From Ceratobasidium sp. AG-K (taxonomy: Eukaryota > Basidiomycota > Agaricomycetes > Cantharellales > Ceratobasidiaceae), in contig JAWNGF010000010.1 in the NCBI GenBank assembly GCA_037039685.1, positions 744,001 to 808,000 of the forward strand: 64,000 bases of DNA, given 5' to 3'. How positions within the stretch are numbered: the stretch's first letter is position 1; each line of letters opens with the position of its first letter. Below the pieces are notes generated by a model. It ran no database searches, had not been told where the DNA came from, and saw only the letters and a list, made by a program, of their open reading frames with translations. Positions 1 to 12,697 of the stretch are shown piece by piece. The position numbers and the translations under genes were made by a program.

Positions 1-1
1 C

Positions 2-1039
2 GAGTTCAACTGGGCCACTGAACCTATCCTTCCCCGCAGGCTTCTGTGGAACAGGACGAGTCTGGGCGGCTATCTCGGCACGTTCTTCCATGGGGTGTTG
101 ATGACCGGTGTTGTTTGTGAGTCAATATTGCCCGAGGAAACCGTGAGCAACTCAGCTAATCGGGTTGGGGCAGATTATCTACCCGTATACTTCCAAGCTT
201 CGAAGTCTGCTACGCCGATTCAATCCGGAGTTGACTTATTTGGGGTCGCGTTTACTGTGGTGAGTAACTCAGGTTGGCGATACTGCATCACTCGGGCTTA
301 CATACTTCATGCGTGCTCGTTTAGGCACCGTTTGCAATTGTGAGTCTGATGTGTAGTGTTCGAAGATTAGGCACTGATTGTCATGCTGCTGTAGTTAACC
401 GGTATTTCGACAGTTGTTTTCAAGCGATACGTGCCACAAAACTATATTGCTTGGGTTATCACAATTGTCGGACTGGGGCTACTCAGCATGATCAAGGCCG
501 ACAGCTCTAAAGCAGCCTGGGTCGGGTACCAGGTTAGTACCTTTCTGGCTATATCCTTACTCGAATTGACAATATTTCCGTAGATAATCATTGGTATTGG
601 TGCCGGCATTCTGTACGCCAGTACCAATTTCCCCGTTCTCGCACCTCTCCCAGTTTCACTCAATGCCTCTGCCCTCGCCCTTCTCGCATTCGTTCGAACA
701 TTTGCTGGCACCTACGGTGTCGCCATTGGATCTTCCGTACTCCAAACCGAACTCTCCAAACGCCTGCCCACCGAATTTAGCGGACTCTTCCCCGGGGGGA
801 CCGAAATCGCATTTTCGGCGATCCCTATCATTCCAGGGTTAGAGGAGCCATTGAGAACGCAAGTACGAGAGGCGTTTGCAGGATCGCTTGCGGTCCTTTG
901 GAGGGTGTTTACTGGGATTGCGGGGGCTGGTTTCATCTCGGTATTTCTGATGAAGGAGATTCCAATGAGCAAGGAGACTGACGAAAAGTGGGGGATGGAG
1001 CAGCCTAATCTAGCAAAGGATACGAGCGAAACGGCTTGA
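2..1039 (+). CDS. MFS multidrug-type exporter, C-terminal part (5' end outside window)
   Basis: Four exons can be read (about 2-116, 174-259, 395-532, 584-1039), joined by short GT-AG introns that keep frame and end at a TGA. The product is the C-terminal part of a polytopic transporter: successive hydrophobic segments, including ITIVGLGLLSMI and IIIGIGAGILYASTNFPVL, then a segment with FVRTFAGTYGVAIGSSVLQ, which resembles the late helices of DHA2/14-TMS drug-proton antiporters of the major facilitator superfamily. The tail after the last helix is short and charged. It would sit in the plasma membrane and export small molecules; the substrate cannot be read from sequence. It converges on the adenylate-forming reductase about 680 bases away, so export of that enzyme's product is a reasonable but unproven idea. 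The N-terminal helices lie upstream of the window. Confidence 0.8.
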
Positions 1040-1721
1040 GTACAAGGGTCATGTTTTCACGCATTTGTTTATCATTCGTATGAGTAGATACTATAATCAC
1101 AGTAATTATAATTAGTTAATGTGCAATGACGGTTGCGGTACATCTCCCAACAGCAACAGACTGTCGGTCAAGATGCCCGGGAAGAGAAAAGAATACCGAT
1201 CACCACCTCTCTGCTGGCCGAGTGACGAGTAATTAGTAGAGCTGATATTTTAATCACTCGGCGAGTTGTATACCTAATTGAATTACCATTCTGGAAGGTG
1301 GTTGAAACCGTTGTGCAAAACCAGCGTTTGTAATGGACGACTGGAATCTAGGAGTAAACGAGCCTATATGTGTTAATAGGGGTAATTGAGGTTACATAAT
1401 TATGATGGTTTTATTATACAAGGGAAGTAAGGAACCTCAAGCGTTTTTTAACCTGACTAGGTGGCACCCGTTGGATACAAATCGTCATGTCGATCGAAAA
1501 CTCTGCCTCCCAAAGCGATGAGTTTTGAGGTACGAAAAAAGCTCTCAGCAGCCCTGGTGAAGAAGATGCAACAGCTTAGGCATGGGCTTTATTAGTATGA
1601 AGTATATTGAGGAATAGTGGAATATGATGGACTAAGTCTGGTAGTCGAGGTGTGCATATAACTGACTCTGAGTGTATCGCAGCAATCTATCATTTGATAT
1701 TTCAGAGGCGTTTCGTGGCGC
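1040..1721. other. Intergenic, convergent 3' ends
   Basis: Region between the convergent transporter and reductase genes. It is AT-rich with no open frame that looks coding; it presumably holds the two 3' UTRs and polyadenylation signals. Nothing else is supported. Confidence 0.6.
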
Positions 1722-4700
1722 TTATACAAACAGTCCCATCTTCTCCCAATATTTGACCCATTTTTCCACATCCTCCGTTCCAACCTGATCCGTATTCTTC
1801 AAAGCTTCACTAAGCTCCTCGACTGCACTAGTATCCAACCGTACAGCTCCACCCGACTCGACATTACTAGCACTACCGTGGGCTCGCAACTCTTCATCGG
1901 CACGTACCATTCCGTCAACAGTACTCTGGATTTTCGTGCTCGGGAAGCGTCTGTACCGGTCCCTCTCGGAACCCTGGAACACAGCTGCGCTCTCGGTCAC
2001 TCGCCTGTTCCACTCCTCAAACGGAACGAGTGGTAGGGAAGCACGAGTGGCAAGCACTGCGGAAAATTTGGACATGATGTCCATCCAGGAAACAGGGCGA
2101 GGGTGAGATGCATGTATGACAGGAGGAAGCGTGATGTCCCGTGAGGTACAGATATCGACGATTGAATGGGCCGCAATATCGAGCGGAAGCCAGGAAACAG
2201 TCTACAGAATAAGAACTCAGCGACATGGCTGCAGGCTATTATCGACGGAACTCACTCCAACCGCAGCAGGTAAGCAGCCTACGGATAGTGAGGAGCCAAT
2301 GAGAGATGGTACCCAGTCTGTTGTGGTCCACGCTCCACTCTTGACGTCTCCAGTAAGCTGTCCAAGTCGTATGGAACAAGTTTGCAGGCCAGCTCCCCTG
2401 GCCGACTCGAGAAGCTGTATCATCACATTAGCTGAATTGTATACATTTTGAGACGGTTATACCACCCACCTTTTCAGCTACGAGCTTGCTTTGTCCGTAA
2501 CCAATACCGGCAGCGCCGTTCTCCAGCTTCGCCGAGGTTTCAAGTAATAGTCTCCCAGGTTCACCAAAACCCGCTGCCGAGATCGATGAGATGAATGCAA
2601 AGCGTGGCATACCAATAGAGCTAGTGGATTTGAAAGTGAGATCCAGCAAATTACGAGCACCCCGGATGCTAGGCTCAAACGACCGAAGGCTGAAATTGAA
2701 GTTGACCTGCCAGGCGTTCTGAAGAATTATTTCAATAACCAGCATTGCTTTGCACACAGTCAAAACTCACGTGAATAATAACGGTAGCTTCGTTGCAGAT
2801 CTTGTAAGACAAGTTATTATGCAATATTGTCGTATCTATGCTAGTAACTCACTTCGTCGTAAGCCGTACCATGCAACCCCAAGTTTGCGTCTTCGATATT
2901 GGCATCTAGCAGGACGAGCTTTTTGGAGTCCAGCAACTTGACATCCAGCAGCTTATCCTCGAATGCGGCCTCTTGTCTCGCTCGATTATCCTTGCTCGAC
3001 TTGCGATTCAGGGCCCACACCTTTCCAACCCCGTCACTAGCCAATAGCTGTGCAAGCAGATGAGATCCCAGCCCACCCGTTGTACCTGTAACTACCACGC
3101 GCTCCCTCTCAATCGGTATGCTACTGACATTGATGTCGATATTGGAGCGGACCCAGTCAGAGTCGTATTTCTTGATCATCACGTGCATCGACTCGAGCGC
3201 TTCGGCTATAGGATCCACAGTATCATTGACATTGGTGCAAAGTTGAACGAGGAGGGCAGTGAGCTGTCGGACTGTCGGCTTGCTGAATATGGTTTGCTGG
3301 TTGATCTGCATGGCTGATGCTCGGGCGATGGGGTCTGGCGAAGCATGCAATGTGCTCTTTAGGGTTCGGAGGAGGATAGTAGCAGTCAAACTATGCCCCG
3401 AGGGTTAACTAAATATCTCAAAGTTTTTTTTTCAATCTCTCACTGACCTATCCATTCCTTGTTGGAAAAAGTCCTCAACCGGGTCAATTTCTCGTCCTAG
3501 GGTGTGTACCACATGTCTCCCAATCCAGGCTTCAACAGTATCAAAATCAGACCAAGACTTGGGTGGCTCGATTTCGTCGACCCTGCCCGGGGCTTTCTCG
3601 AGTGAAGCATATGTTTCCTTGATTTCGTTCGCATACGCCTTCAGTGCCGCCGAACGCGACACAGTGCCTTTAGGGGTACGAGGAAGCGGCCGGGTAGGGT
3701 CGGCAATGATTATCGTAGACCTGACGAGTCGAGAATGAGTTGACGATGACTGATTCGCGCGTTCAACGTATGGCCTGTTCGTAATCGGGGTAAAAACCGT
3801 CAATTAATCTGGCCAAAAGATAACCCACCAGATACCCTCAATTATTGTCGCGTGGTCGTCCGCAATAGGGTATTTTCCACCCGTACTGGGTGAAAGTTCA
3901 ATCAAAACACCCGTCTGGTTTCGCTCGCGGCCAAACATGACAGCGCTATTTACAAGCGGGCTCCTGGTAATCTCTCCCTCTGTGTTTCCGAGTTAGAAGC
4001 AAATAGAGCGCACAAAGGCGAGCACTTACCCATCGGGCCAGGATTAGTCTTCTCTCCATTGAGTAACACTATCTGATCGTCAAGCCGGCCGAATCTGTAT
4101 ACGTATGATACGCGGATTAGTATACCCCCAGTCAATATGCGGGCTATATGCGCACATTTTCCAAAGACCTGGTTTCGTGGGATGCTGTAGAACTAAATCC
4201 TTGGTCCTATATGCAGGCTTTCCGTCCAGCTCAGAGTTGAAAACAAAGGGGTTGTGATCTTCGGTTTGAACAAACACAAGCTCGAAAGTACCATCATCAT
4301 CGTGTTGTGGTTCGAAAACTGCGCCAACACGCTGTGAGAGCTTGACGTATCCCCAGTCGCTTGAGACAACCCCATCTTCAATTGCGTTGACGAGGCCGAA
4401 TTCGGTGCCACCGTAGCAGCCATAAATGTTAACACCTATTTAGACCTTGAGTTAAACCAGGGTCGGCGGATTGGTACGTGTCGTGCGCTCACCTTGACTG
4501 ACAAGCTTATTTCCAGCCGCTGTGGACAATGGTCCACCGCCAAACATCTAGGATGAGATTTTAATCAGCAAATGACAAATCGCATGGAGTCTTTGTTAAT
4601 ATTCACCACGCCCTTGGTTGTCCGAAGATATGCAATCGCATTGTCATTCTGAGCCCACATCTGTAGCCACAGCCGTCAGTAGACGCCTCACTTCAACCAC

Positions 4701-5787
4701 TAGTATTAAGCAAACTCGCCTCTAGAAATACCGGTACGCATAGCAAGTAGTCACACCTAGTGTTTATGGCTGCTTTGATTGTAAAGTCTGCGGTGGGCAT
4801 GACGGGAGCTTGACTGGGTGCAAAAAATATTTGTTTATACCCCACGTAAAGAGGTAGGATAATTTGAGTCATCATTCCCTGCAGATTAGAGGTGACATTC
4901 ACTTTGTAAATAATAAGAGCTAATTGTCCTGGAGGAGAGCTTACCATCATATGGAACGTCGGCAAAACCATGGTTCCGATTGTGAGATCGTTACCGTAAT
5001 ACACCCAACCAAGCGCTGGAAGAGGTTCCGTTAGCCCACCCGGCAATGAAAATGGCAAGAGGCACACACGTTGATTGATTATATTCTTGAAGATACCTTC
5101 AAAATGATACGGAATTGCCCGTGGCATGCCAGTTGAACCAGAGCTGTGCAAGATGCTGACATTTGAGCCATTTTCAAAAGGCCGCAGCGGGGCGAACGGG
5201 TGTGTGTGTTGCGTCTGCGCCTTTGTTTGGAGCGGCAAGACGGACTCCAAGGCTGGGAATCGAATGAACTTGGCGTCGAAATTTGAGTTGAGTAAAGCCT
5301 CGCCAACTTGAGATGCGATATCGTCTATTACTTTGCTGCCCCCAGCCACAATATATTTGGTTTGCGTAGTGGCGATGAGATGAGCGATTCCCGGAACGTT
5401 GGTTCGAGGAGAGATAGGAAACGGCTGGTTGACGAACAATTTGAAGTCGGTTTAACTGCCAGAGGTCGGGGATGAAAAACGTACCACTAGACCCGCTCTC
5501 ATTGCCCCCATGATCATAATAACGTACTCGATTGTGTGCGCCGAGACGAGGAACCCCACATTCGTTCCCTGCGGGATTGCATTATTGGGGTTCAGGATGT
5601 GTGCTGCACGGTGAACGGCATGTGCAAGCAGCTCGTAGGTAATTTCGGTCAGGGTAGAGTCGTCGACGCTGTGAAGAATTGCAAAGAGGTGCCTAGGGTT
5701 GTGCTCCAAATGAAAGTCGATGGCAAGAGCGGGCGGAACGGAACCGTCTGTCGGGGGATATGTAAAAGTAGAAGAGTGAGCAGTCAT
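1722..5787 (-). CDS. Adenylate-forming reductase (NRPS-like, A-T-R domains)
   Basis: The start is the ATG whose complement lies at 5785-5787; the frame runs through about ten short introns to a stop at 1722. The N-terminal adenylation domain shows GLVPFPISPR, the phosphate-binding loop HSSGSTGMPRAI (near 5150-5120), GGGPLS, YGGTEFG and the core GRLDDQIVLLNGEKTNPGP. A thiolation domain follows with FFQQGMDSL; its phosphopantetheine Ser codon is split by an intron near 3449-3389. The C-terminal reductase domain has the NAD(P)H loop TGTTGGLGSHL and the short-chain dehydrogenase YGQSK catalytic pair. The A-T-R order matches fungal enzymes that activate a carboxylic acid, load it on the carrier and reduce it off as an aldehyde or alcohol. 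It is not the lysine-pathway aminoadipate reductase by obvious motif; the substrate is unknown. The neighbouring MFS exporter suggests a small specialised-metabolite locus. Confidence 0.88.
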
Positions 5788-7218
5788 TGGCAGGGTAGAG
5801 AGTTTGAACTGAGAATTTTGAGTAGCAGACCAGAAAAACCAAGCACCCGATAATGTTGCGTCGAGGAGTTGACCTGAGACGATGATATATATATGGGAGC
5901 TGAAGCCGGAATACCGCGGATGACCTCCACCGGTGTGCTCGTCGTTTATTGAGCTTGCGCGGAATGCTAGCTGAGCAAATATTCGGCCTTATGCCCATTT
6001 CCTTGGGTTCCAATGTCGATAAAGAAGGCGGAAGAACTATTCTTGTCATCTTCGTAAGCAGTTTAGGGACGCGAGGATTTCCAATTCGTGAAACACCCAA
6101 TTAGAGCGAAGTATTCGGTAGTCCTTGCCCATTATATCTTTGTCACCGTTACAACTGTTCGGAGGAACAAGACCGTTGAGACCGATCCATCCGGCACCCG
6201 CATATAGACATTAGACGGTAAGTATAACGCTAACTCGAGCCTTGCAATCGCAAAAGTTAAATTCCAATGGTCTGATCCTTGTTGCACAACCGTTCCGCCG
6301 TCTCTCAATCAAGTGAGCACGTATACACAGAATTTAATCTGATTGAGCAACCGAACGCACCCCAACTCCTAACCGGATGTACCGAGACTTTATCAACTGC
6401 ATGCAATTCGGTGAGTACGCCCCAGCGAACGAAAAGTACAACGAGTAGTATACCAAATTTTAATGAACCAACTTCGGGGTCTCCTAACCGGGCCCCACAT
6501 AAAGCCTGTGCGTAGGCCGAATATTGTCCGTCAAGGCTGAGCTACGGATTTCCCTTCTCCGCCCAACCGAGTTGCGAGGAAAGTTTACACGCAAGAGTTT
6601 TGTCGCGTCACGTGATCAAGACACTCTCGCGGGTCGACGCGATTTCTCCAATGCGTGCGTATACTGGGGTCAAACAATTATAATATTATACCGGGTATAA
6701 GCACAAACCTATATATCCATATTTTTCTTACCAGGGCCTACCAGCCAAGGCAACGCACTAGGGAACCTCGTGCACGAGCAAATCGCTTAAAACGCCACCA
6801 ACACGCCACCATGCAAAGCTTATCACAAGCACACCTGCACAATCCAGGTCGACCAACTTCTTTCCCTCGATTCCTAGAGGTTTGTCCAGCAACCCCCTTG
6901 CGTATAAACGCCATGACACACTCGAACAATCAAGCGTCCTCTTAGGAATGGGATCAAGCCAGCGGCAACCAGCTCGGAGTGCCAAGTTAGTATCAGACCG
7001 CCCAGCAAGCCAAGAAAGCAAAACCAAGTAGCTCAGGTCTCAATCGCCAACAAATCTTGGCACGACTTGGGAATACGGACTTATGGAGACAAAACTTAAA
7101 CACCCGTTTACCAACGCAACATCCACCGTAGAAACACAACAAATTGCACCATAGAAACACAGAAAAAGGCCACGTCGCGCTCACAAGAGCAAAAGAAAGA
7201 AAAGAAAAACCGGGAGGC
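5788..7218. other. Long intergenic region upstream of the reductase gene
   Basis: About 1.4 kb between the 5' end of the reductase gene and the 3' end of the next minus-strand gene. Short open frames here lack coding character. A TATATATATGG stretch near 5885-5897, about 100 bases upstream of the reductase ATG, is a possible TATA element. No RNA gene or repeat was recognised. Confidence 0.5.
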
Positions 7219-10200
7219 TTACGCCTTCTTGTCCCCTTTCTTCTGAGAAAACGACCACTCGCGAAACATCCCATCCAAACTCTTGTACACCAAATGCGTC
7301 GGCAGCGCACGCACAATCTCGCTCACGCGCTCTTCCACCACCTCGCGCTCCACCCCCGCCCGCGCACCATACTCGGTCGCGACCCTAAAAATCGCAAGCA
7401 CCGCGAGACTTACGTGTGTTTGTTGTTGGCCCCCGCCTGCTGTGGCGCGTTCGCCCCGCACGAGTCGGAGCAGGATTTCGAGAACGTGGTCAATGTTGGA
7501 CATGTGTTGGCGCACGAAACGACGGCGTTCTTTGGGTTGGCCGACCATTGTGTGGCCGCACCAGGCTTCCATGAGTGTTGTAATCGTTGGGGCCTGGAAT
7601 CCGATTAGCTTAAATGCAAGGAATGCGATATGGGACTTACTGGGTCCGGATCGGCGACTTCAATCTTGCCCGACCAGTTAGCACGCCCAGACGGGTCAGG
7701 CCGAATCGGACCAAACTCGTTGCTAAGCCACTCGTCCAAATCGCCCGTCTTGACCCACTTGGTTTCGGTCAATGGCTTGTCCCGATCAAGATGCACCACA
7801 ATCGTAATCTCAGCCGGGGTCTGCCCGACCTTGGACAAGTCAGGAATCGTAAGATCGTCTCCGAGTGTAGCAGCGTGCGGGGTGATGAGCTCGTACCGCT
7901 GCGTCGAGTCGTTGAACGCTTCGACCAGCACGCCTCGGAATCGGTCTCCCGGGCCTAGCGCGATCTTGTCGCCTTGTTCTTCCTTGACCTCTTCGGCCTG
8001 ACGCACGACCACGACCTCGAGGGTAATCTCGACGCGAGCCTTGGCCCGCACGATGCGCACCTTTCTAACCACATCGGCGTCGATGACCAGTCTCCTTGTG
8101 CTATTGGCGTAGCTAATCGAGATTCGGTTCGCGGATCGATCGGTGGCGTTGTGAGTGGGAGGATCAAGAGTGGGGAATACGACCGGTTCGACAAACGAGA
8201 GGTCCTCGGGCGCGATCGTCGAGGCGGACATGTCGGCTTCGGCAGGAGTATCGGGCGCAGCCGAGTCGGCATTTTGTTCTTCGGCCGGTGCAGGTGGTTC
8301 CTGGCCTTCCACAGTCGAGGCATTCGCATCCGTATCAGGGGCGGCTGGCGCAACTTCAGATTCCGTTTCCGGGACTTGTTCGGAAAGAGTCGACTGGCCT
8401 GGATTAGAAGGATTCGGCTCATCGTGAGTGCCTTGGTCGTTCTTCGCAGGCTTATTTTGACCATTCTCCGCAGAAACAGTTGGTGCATCCTCGATGGGGG
8501 CCGCATCTCCAGATTCAATGGGAGGTTCTTGCAAAGTCGGAACGTCATCGCCATTCACGCTCGGCTCCAGTTCTTTCTCTACGGTCGCCTCGTCTTCCAC
8601 GGGTGGAGCCTCCGACTCAGCTTCGGGTGCTTCGTCGTGAACTGCAACGAAACCCAAACCCGGAATCTCGGTCGAAATATCGCGAGGCGTAGGTGTTGAC
8701 TCTCCAGGTGTCGGAGGAGGTTTGTACGATACGGCGTCCTGGTCGTCTGGGCTGGCGGGGTACTAGAAATACGTTAGTAGTCGCACGAGGAAAAATAAAT
8801 AAAAACTCACGCTCAAATCATGTGTCTCATCTGCCCGTTCAGAACCAAAGGCCTCGTCGTCCTCATGCTTCTCGGCCTTTTCCTTGTCAATCTCCCCGCC
8901 CTGGACCTTTTTCCTCGCACCACCCTCCTCGTCCTCCTCGTCCACATCCTTTTTCCGCTTCCTAGGCACTGCATCTGCCTCGGGGTCCGACGCCGAATGG
9001 AAATAAATCCGCAACCTCGATGGCGCAGGCTGAGGCGCCTTGCCCCCCGAAACCGACTTGGCAGGCGAGGCGGGCTCCTCCTTGACCTTTTTCTCCTCGT
9101 CCTCATCCTTTTCCTCATTCTTTTCCTTGGCCACAACGCCCCACTCCCATCCAATCACCCCACACTCGACCCCAACGATTCGGAAATCCGTCAAGGTGCG
9201 TTTCCCTCCGTGCCCTCTTTCAACGCCTTCGCTCTCGGCCAAACTCCCCTCACGCTCCCGGTCGAGTCTGTCCCGCTTGGACTCGCGCTCGCGTTTAGTC
9301 GGATTGGCAGGAAGACCGTGTCTAGGTCCAAGCGGTGCATTCGTACTATTTCGATTAAACCCGCTCGGTCCGCGTGGGGGGTTATTCCCATGTCGGTTAA
9401 AGTTGCGATTATGTCCGTGTTGGTTATGGTTGAACCCCCGCCCACGGTTATTATTCCCGGCGTTGTTATTATTCGAGAGCATCACCCCGCCGCCTCGACC
9501 GCGATTGCCCGAGAACCGGTCGAACCCCGGTTGTTGGGGCGGAAAGTTTCCATGTTGGGCGGGGGCCGTCGGGATTCCGTTGGAATTGTTGTTCGGACGC
9601 CAGTTGTTGTTGTTATTGGGATTCGGCGGACCTGAATCGAACCTGGGTCGTTTTGCGGGTGGGGCTGGCAGATGATGAGGTTGTTGCTGCGGAGGCTGGG
9701 GAGGGGGCTGGAACCGTCTTTGCGGAGGGGGAGGGGGAGGTACCTGTTGCGGAATCGGCTGCGGCTGATACACCGGTACAGGCGGCACAAACGGTGGCGG
9801 AGGCTGTGTCGGCTGATACGCATTCGGGGGTTGTTGGGGGTACGGATACGGAGCAGGTGCGTAGCCAGGTGCAGGTGGAGTCCAATAAGGCGCAGCAGGT
9901 CGTTGTTGCTGTTGCTGTTGGGCGGCCAACATGGCTTGTTGTTGCCCCGCTGCACCGCCGTATCCGTAATTTGCGTATAATGCATTTTGTTCGCTCGTGC
10001 GTGGAGGGGGTTGAGGTGGTTGGGCGCCTACGGTTGGAGGAGCCCATTGCGGGTTGGCTTGGGCTGGCGCGCCTGTTTGAGCTTGTTGTGCTGCTGCAGC
10101 TGCTGCCCAGTACGCTGAATAATCATACTGCTGGGGCTGCTGCGGGGGCGGAGGACCAGCAGGAAGCGGGGGTTGTGGGTAAGGATTTGGCATGAACGGA

Positions 10201-10244
10201 TTGGGCCGCTTGTTCATCGTCTGCACCGACGTCAGTCGGGTCAT
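7219..10244 (-). CDS. Pro/Gln/Asn/Arg-rich low-complexity protein, likely nuclear, function unknown
   Basis: Three exons (about 10244-8812, 8762-7642, 7594-7219) encode roughly 975 residues. The first ~180 residues are Pro, Gln, Ala and Tyr rich with a poly-Gln tract. Next is an Asn/Gly/Arg segment with RGRGGG and NNNRGRGF motifs like RGG RNA-binding regions, then Arg/Lys/Glu-rich stretches with basic RKRKKD and acidic EEDEEGG runs that look like nuclear localisation and acidic tracts. After an acidic Ser/Ala/Pro region, the C-terminal ~280 residues are ordered and not repetitive, beginning near SISYANSTRRLVID and ending SQKKGDKKA. I do not recognise that domain. RNA- or chromatin-associated function is inference from composition only. 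An in-frame ATG nine codons downstream (10215-10217) is an alternative start. Long open frames on the other strand here are by-products of the biased composition. Confidence 0.75.
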
Positions 10245-10449
10245 TTACGATACTTGTCTAAACTCACGTGTAAGTATTAGGTTGTCGTGAAAGAAAAAAG
10301 TCGTTTATAATCGATTCTATTGACTAGCAAGACACAATTTGCATCGTTCTCGGACGAGGGCAGTTTTTGATGTGGTCGTAAAAGTCAAATCGTCACTTCC
10401 ATAACCGCTGACTAAGCACGGCACGACCAAGCAACTACAATCACACACT

Positions 10450-12697
10450 CTAAATTAGCGAATGTTTCGCCTTGTACTGCTTCAATGCCTCGTCCACCTC
10501 TTCCATCATTGCTACTTGGAGTGTTAGATTATTCAACTTGGCACGGAGGTACCTACCTAGCACGGCTTCCTCCTCTAACCGCTGCCCAACGACTTGAAGG
10601 CCAATCGGCAGACCTTCGAACTCCTCTGGTTTATCTACAATCTAATGAGCAGAAATCAAAAAAAAATCCAGCCAAGCGACCTACACATATGATAAATGTC
10701 CCTATCATCATCGCCATAGAACTCGTGCGGTGGAATAGCCTTGTCCACCTCGGCGTCGACAAATGTCACCGGGATCACGCCGGCAGGATAATCCATCCCG
10801 TTCCAGAGTGTAGTATAGAACGTGGAACTTGCATGATAATATGACTATAACTTCTCTCTATATCAGCACCCGAACTTACGAGTATTTGCCATGAGGGGGC
10901 GCAGCAAACGGAGCAGTCGGGCTAATCACCGCATCCACCGGTCGACCCGTCTCGGTTCTTGAAACGGTCGACTGCCACAAATCCAAATACTCTTTCCGGA
11001 GGTGTTGCTTGGTTTTATGGAGTTGCCAGAGCTCGTAGACACTTAGCTCTACCCGCTCGGTTAGTTAAAACAAACCTAGTTAAAGACATTTACTCACTCT
11101 CCGTAGTCTCTTCTGGTACGTTCGACCCAGGCTGGTGCAGCTCGTGGGAATAGAGCTTTGGGTCCATAGTTTGGATTACAGGCTCTCCGCTCTTTGCACA
11201 TTCGCGGTCGAAATCTTCGCCTCCGTCGGCATTGAACAGTTTCTTGTTCTATGCACAATGTCAAATTTATCCATAATGAGCAGCAAAGTACTTACCACGT
11301 TGATGAATATATCTTCGTGCCGGCAATTCTCCCACTCAATAACTACTCATCCTCAGTTCTTACTCACAGCACTAATAACAAAACATACCTTGATGCCCAG
11401 CATCCTCCAATGCCTTTCTCACCATCTCCATCGCCCTCCAAATAGGTGGATGAGGCTTGACCAACCCATTATCATATAACATCGCAAAACATTTGCGCCC
11501 TCCACGTCCACCATGCTCGACCAGCCCATACGCCTCCTCGTCCCACGACTTCCTCAATACCATCGGATCGCGCGTCCACGGACGGGCTTCGAGTACCGAC
11601 TGTGGGGTGTGAGTATATGCGGTCCGACCGTGTAAAACGTACTTTTATGAACACTTTGAGACCAGCGATCGAGTTGCCCATCGGACCTAGGACGCTCGTG
11701 ATGGTTTCTTGCCCTTCCATCGAGTTGCGGGCGCCATAGTACGGGAGGCGGGAGTAAGATGGGCGGAGGCCGTAGATTCCGCACATGGCCGATGGGATTC
11801 GAACGGACCTAGAACACAGTTGGTTTGCGATTCGGTGGAGGTGATGCGACCTACCCTCCGATGTCTGTTCCTACGCCGAGTGGACTTCCGTGCATCGCGA
11901 TGAGGGCGCCTTCCCCACCTGACGAGCCGCCGGGTGTACGGTCCAGGTTGTACGGGTTGAGTGTACGTCCGAATATATGGTTATATGTTTCGGGCCACTG
12001 GAACCGAGGGTTAGGAGCGAGTACGGCAGGGTGGGTGACTCACCATCAGAGTCTGCGGGACGTTCGTCCTGACAAATGGTACCGCACCAAGCTCATTTAA
12101 AATCTCGACGAGTACGCTATCTTCGGTCGCGAATTCACCTATATTGGATACGTATCCTGATGTTCCAATAACATTAATCGAGCATTTGGTGTTTAGAAGG
12201 GGAGATTGGACTCGCCATTGAGAGTCTCCAACCCCTTGATCGTAAACTGATCCTTCAAACTAATCGGAAGCCCATGCAGCGGTCCTTTTGGTTTCCCATT
12301 CTCCTTCAAATACCGATCCATCTCTTCCGCCCGAGCCATCGCACGGTCGATAAATATCTCGGTCAAACAGTTCACCTTGCCACCCATCAATAAATTTCCA
12401 GCGCTGCGAGAAAAAACATACCAATTGATGCACCACCACAGCACGCTTATAAAAAGCCCCAGCAACTTGCACGCTACTCCACACACCCTCTCTCAAATTC
12501 TTCAGAATAATGCCCACATCAAGTGTGTCGGTAATCTCGAGCTCCAATGAACTAAGCAGTCCGCATTCATACGGGACGCGAGTGACGTTTGACGTCGATG
12601 CCGGTGGAATCTTCCATTCGGAAGGTATCGAATCTAGTTGGGATTTTTTCTTGGCCTGGGCTCGGACTTGCCAGTCTGCTAGAGTAGACTCGCTCAT
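10450..12697 (-). CDS. Amidase (amidase-signature family), copy 1
   Basis: Starts at the ATG complementary to 12695-12697 (MSESTLADWQVRAQAKKKSQ) and ends at the TAG complementary to 10450-10452, with about ten short introns. All amidase-signature landmarks are present: catalytic Lys in GLPISLKDQF, the Gly/Ser loop PGGSSGGEGALIAM with the cis-Ser, and the nucleophile Ser in GVGTDIGGSVRIPS. No signal peptide is visible, so the enzyme is probably cytosolic and hydrolyses a small amide; overall it resembles fungal acetamidase-like enzymes, but the substrate is not predictable. A close paralogue lies at 42694-45007 and a decayed fragment near 24660-24850. The gene is divergent from membrane-protein gene A1. 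It appears intact, and its Lys-Ser-Ser triad suggests it is active. Confidence 0.9.

Noticed and set aside
5788..7218. Small open frames upstream of the reductase
   Set aside because: Short, overlapping on both strands, no motif, and no splice-compatible extension.
8820..9675. Long plus-strand open frames (over 200 codons) opposite the Pro/Gln-rich gene
   Set aside because: They are antisense to a low-complexity coding exon; products are Leu/Arg/Pro runs with no family resemblance.
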